Source: CAYMDP01 sp964389375
GTDB taxonomy: Bacteria > Bdellovibrionota > Bdellovibrionia > Bdellovibrionales > UBA1609
DNA length: 10,331 nucleotides
Direction of reading: 5' to 3'
Assembly: GCA_964389375.1 (NCBI GenBank)
Contig: CAYMDP010000070.1
Span: 1-10,331 of the forward strand
Part shown: positions 8,236-10,331 of the stretch, piece after piece
How the letters are laid out: each line of letters starts with the position of its first letter
How positions within the stretch are numbered: position 1 is the stretch's first letter
Notes under the pieces: generated by a model
What the model was told of the DNA's origin: nothing
The model's input: only the letters and a program-made list of their open reading frames with translations
The model's database searches: none
Position numbers and translations under genes: made by a program

Positions 8236-8925
8236 TTGGTTCATTTTAATTGGACACAACTGATTCCTCAGGTCGGTCATTACTACATCCACATTGCGAC
8301 TGCGATCATCGTAGGCCTTATGTTAATCCTTTTTTCGGTCGTGGGCAGAATTGCCTTGGGATCCGGTGCCGCTTCCTACACTCCAGCAGGTAAAACATCG
8401 ATTAAAGGTTTTGTAGAAGTCATTTTAGAATTTATCGTTGGCCTTTCAGACCTAGTGGTCGGAGAAAAAGCCAGACACTTCGCCCCGATGTTTGCGGTCA
8501 TTTTTATTTACGTTTGGTTTAATAACCTCGCGGGCCTGATTCCTGGAATGACGCCAGCTACGGATAACTTAAATACGACAATCGCATTGGGGATCTTTAC
8601 TTTTCTTGCCTACAACTATTATGGCTTTAAAGAACACGGGATTGCTTACTTAAAACATTTCTTAGGGCCCTTGATCTGGATGGCCCCTTTAATGTTAGTG
8701 ATCGAGTTGGTATCGCATATGGTTCGCCCCTTCAGCTTGGGGCTTCGTTTACAAGGGAACATGATGGGTGACCATACTGTTCTTTCGATCTTCTTGGATT
8801 TGGTCCCATACGGGGTTCCTATCATCTTTTACTGTCTGGGAATTTTTGTTTGCTCGATGCAGGCATTTGTATTCACCATGCTCAGTATGATTTACGTATC
8901 AATGGCAACATCACACGATCACTAA
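8236..8925 (+). CDS. atpB: ATP synthase F0 subunit a
   Basis: Subunit a is the inner-membrane stator protein that forms the two ion half-channels facing the c-ring. The product has 229 residues from a TTG start, shorter than E. coli (271) but common in other phyla. Seen: about five hydrophobic helices; 'WFNNLAGLIPG' (94-104); 'PFSLGLRLQGNM' (165-176) with the essential arginine at 171 (Arg210 in E. coli); and the last helix with 'MQAFVFTMLSMIYVSMA' (208-224), where Gln209 matches E. coli Gln252. By the same alignment E. coli Glu219 is His180 and His245 is Gly202, so the polar pair differs from E. coli. atpE follows after 12 bases. No atpF lies beside it. The family call is secure. Confidence 0.97.
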   Translation: MVHFNWTQLIPQVGHYYIHIATAIIVGLMLILFSVVGRIALGSGAASYTPAGKTSIKGFVEVILEFIVGLSDLVVGEKARHFAPMFAVIFIYVWFNNLAGLIPGMTPATDNLNTTIALGIFTFLAYNYYGFKEHGIAYLKHFLGPLIWMAPLMLVIELVSHMVRPFSLGLRLQGNMMGDHTVLSIFLDLVPYGVPIIFYCLGIFVCSMQAFVFTMLSMIYVSMATSHDH

Positions 8926-8937
8926 AAGGGAGAGAAA

Positions 8938-9243
8938 ATGAAAAAGGCCATAGCAGTTCTAGCAACATTACTTGTATCCGTTCCTGCTTTCGCACAAGAG
9001 GCAGCAGCTGGAGTAACAAGCTCAGCATACTACGCAATCGGAGCCGCAATCGCAATCAGCGTAGCTGCACTTGGTGGAGCGCTTGCTCAAGGTAAAATCG
9101 GAGCCGCAGCAATGGACGGGATCGCAAGAAATCCTCAAGCTGCAAAGCCAATGTTTGTTCCAATGATCATCTGTCTAGTTCTTATTGAATCACTTGTAAT
9201 TTACGCTCTAGTTATTGCATTTGCTGTTGTCGGCAAGCTTTAG
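8938..9243 (+). CDS. atpE: ATP synthase F0 subunit c (rotor ring) with a signal-peptide-like leader
   Basis: Subunit c forms the rotor ring that carries ions through F0. The 101-residue product is longer than the usual 70-90 because of an N-terminal 'MKKAIAVLATLLVSVPAFA' that looks like a Sec signal peptide with an 'AFA' cleavage site before Gln20. The mature hairpin has helix 1 with a Gly/Ala-rich run and 'AQGKIG' (50-55), the polar loop 'ARNPQA' (63-68), and helix 2 with the ion-binding carboxylate Glu84 in 'LIESLVIY' (82-89). Aligned without gaps to the Ilyobacter tartaricus c subunit, Gln51, Glu84, Ser85 and Tyr89 match its Na+-site residues Gln32, Glu65, Ser66 and Tyr70. The ribosome site AGGGAG (8927-8932) lies five bases before the ATG. 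A terminator follows. Confidence 0.97.
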   Translation: MKKAIAVLATLLVSVPAFAQEAAAGVTSSAYYAIGAAIAISVAALGGALAQGKIGAAAMDGIARNPQAAKPMFVPMIICLVLIESLVIYALVIAFAVVGKL

Positions 9244-9275
9244 GACTAGTTTTTAATTCGAATTTTCAGCTTTGT

Positions 9276-9303
9276 AGGCCACGTGGTTTGAGCGTGGCCT
9301 TTT
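9276..9303 (+). terminator. rho-independent terminator after atpE
   Basis: A perfect 8-bp stem, AGGCCACG (9276-9283) with CGTGGCCT (9293-9300), encloses a 9-base loop. The T ending the stem and three more make a short TTTT tract (9300-9303). It lies 33 bases after the atpE stop, at the end of the packed gene block, and separates the F0 genes from the next gene. Confidence 0.87.
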
Positions 9304-9320
9304 CAATTTGGACTAAGGTC

Positions 9321-9344
9321 CTTAAGCGGATCGAAAAACTTAAG
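9321..9344. repeat. paired CTTAAG palindromes
   Basis: CTTAAG occurs at 9321-9326 and 9339-9344, 12 bases apart. The first overlaps a second small palindrome, TAAGG-T-CCTTA (9314-9324). They lie just upstream of the proposed promoter of the receiver-like gene and could be a protein-binding site. This is a visual observation only. Confidence 0.3.
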
Positions 9345-9368
9345 TAATTGGTATTTAAATCCCGATAA
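9341..9368 (+). promoter_or_regulatory. possible FliA (sigma28)-type promoter
   Basis: CCCGATAA (9361-9368) matches seven of eight bases of the FliA -10 element GCCGATAA. TAAG at 9341-9344 matches three of four bases of the TAAA -35 core, at a spacing of 16 rather than the ideal 15. It stands between the atpE terminator and the next start codon, so some promoter is expected here. No good sigma70 pair was seen. Confidence 0.3.
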
Positions 9369-9424
9369 GCACTCAGGAATTGGAAGAGAGCTTACATGGC
9401 ATGCTGGCCAGGGATATAAACTCG

Positions 9425-10331
9425 ATGAGTGATTCATCAGCTAAGACAGCACAGGGAAATCTGACAGACGGCTTGGAGCAAAAGGCTCAAAGCAATCAGC
9501 CCATAGATATTGATGATCTTGAAATCGATATTCTGATTATTGCAAAACATCCAAAAAAGATTCAGCAGGCGGCTCATTTTCTAGTAAAGCGAGGATGGCC
9601 AACCACAGTTGTCAGCAATCTTGCACAGGCCATTAAACATTGTACGTCGAATCCTCCTGATTTCGTTTTGATTAGTATGAATCTAGCCCATCCGAACATT
9701 GCAAAACTTCCTCAGGTCTTTAAGCAAAGCTTTGATGCAACTTGTGTCATCTACGCGGAGACGGGTGATTCTGCGACAACCGCAATGGTGAATAACTCGA
9801 ATGAAGAACACAAAATTATCGGCCTTCCAAGTGGCCCGGCCTTACAAAGATCATTAAGAAAAATTTTGATGAAACTTTATAATCCAGAGGCAGAGGCTTC
9901 CGAAAATGCTGCAAAATCAAAATCAGCAAGCGGGTCCCTGTCGAAGGAGACCGATACCAACACGAATACAAATGTTATGGGATTTTCAGTCAGCCCTTCA
10001 AAAGACAGATCTCCTGCCTACGCCGGAAGTGCTGCCGGAGAACCAACAGAGGGATCGAGCGGAAAGACCAAGCGAAAATTAAAAGACATCAAGCCCAAAA
10101 CCCTTCGTGATCACAATGCTGAAGATGCAAACCAGATGTTGAAATTGATGGGTGAAGAGAGCGGAGCTTCTTCTGAGACGATTCATCAATCCGGGCCAAC
10201 AGCCAAAGGGCCCGCAGGATCGATCGTGCAAGAGGGTCATGGTGGAGCTTCGGGCCATGCGAGCGTCGAAGAAGCGCAGGATCCTGGCCAGGATAAGTCC
10301 CATTATTCGAAGGGGCAAAAGCAGAGCCCTT
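9425..10331 (+). CDS. pseudo-receiver protein with long disordered linker, 3' end beyond window
   Basis: This frame is open to the window end (302 codons, no stop). Residues about 34-150 read like a CheY-type receiver fold: 'IDILIIAKHP' (strand 1), 'GWPTTVVSN' (strand 2), 'PPDFVLISMNL' (strand 3), 'TCVIYAE' (strand 4), 'HKIIGLPSG' (strand 5), then a helix 'LQRSLRKILMKLY'. The residues needed for phosphorylation are gone: the acidic pair after strand 1 is Ala-Lys, the phospho-acceptor Asp is Ser84, and the strand-5 Lys is replaced by Ser/Gly. From about residue 155 the chain is Ser/Gly/Glu/Lys-rich, including 'TDTNTNTN', and looks disordered; a further domain may lie beyond. ATG 9425 is preceded by AGGGA (9410-9414); ATG 9401 in the same frame is an alternative that adds eight residues. 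Function unknown; coding status is well supported by length and fold. Confidence 0.8.
   Translation, partial: MSDSSAKTAQGNLTDGLEQKAQSNQPIDIDDLEIDILIIAKHPKKIQQAAHFLVKRGWPTTVVSNLAQAIKHCTSNPPDFVLISMNLAHPNIAKLPQVFKQSFDATCVIYAETGDSATTAMVNNSNEEHKIIGLPSGPALQRSLRKILMKLYNPEAEASENAAKSKSASGSLSKETDTNTNTNVMGFSVSPSKDRSPAYAGSAAGEPTEGSSGKTKRKLKDIKPKTLRDHNAEDANQMLKLMGEESGASSETIHQSGPTAKGPAGSIVQEGHGGASGHASVEEAQDPGQDKSHYSKGQKQSP

Noticed and set aside
10079..10318. 79-codon open frame on the minus strand near the window end
   Set aside because: It is antisense to the linker of the pseudo-receiver gene, whose frame stays open for more than 300 codons and shows a recognisable fold.

Overview
The window is a chromosomal replication and energy locus, all genes on the + strand. 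It reads: dnaN (3' end), recF, gyrB, gyrA, a TPR-like lipoprotein, an atpZ-like gene, an atpI-like gene, atpB, atpE, a terminator, then the 5' part of a degenerate receiver-domain protein that runs off the end. The dnaN-recF-gyrB-gyrA order is the usual neighbourhood of a bacterial origin, which should lie upstream, beyond dnaA. The long-form GyrB (813 aa, with a tail insertion), and a gyrase block running into a lipoprotein and F0 genes, resemble what I recall of Bdellovibrio and its relatives (Bdellovibrionota). That assignment is inference from gene order and protein style, not a search result.

Layout: 1-572 is the second half of the sliding clamp. 573-783 is a 211-base spacer with a plausible sigma70-type promoter and a small inverted repeat. 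784-9243 is a tightly packed co-directional block: the gaps are 24, 13 and 12 bases and the overlaps 8, 1 and 4 bases. It holds recF, both gyrase subunits, the lipoprotein and four membrane proteins of the ATP synthase F0 region. It ends in a strong rho-independent terminator at 9276-9303. The spacer 9304-9424 carries CTTAAG repeats and a possible FliA-type promoter, followed by the pseudo-receiver gene.

Function: DnaN, RecF, GyrB and GyrA serve replication, gap repair and supercoiling. AtpZ and AtpI are accessory or assembly factors, and AtpB (a) and AtpE (c) form the ion path and rotor ring of ATP synthase. Subunit b and all F1 subunits are absent here, so the ATP synthase genes must be split. 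There is no mobile element, CRISPR array or RNA gene that I can support. The most interesting points are the gyrase-to-F0 transcriptional linkage, the signal-peptide-like N-terminus and Na+-type ligand set of the c subunit, the orphan lipoprotein between the two modules, and the pseudo-receiver gene, which has lost every phosphorylation residue.
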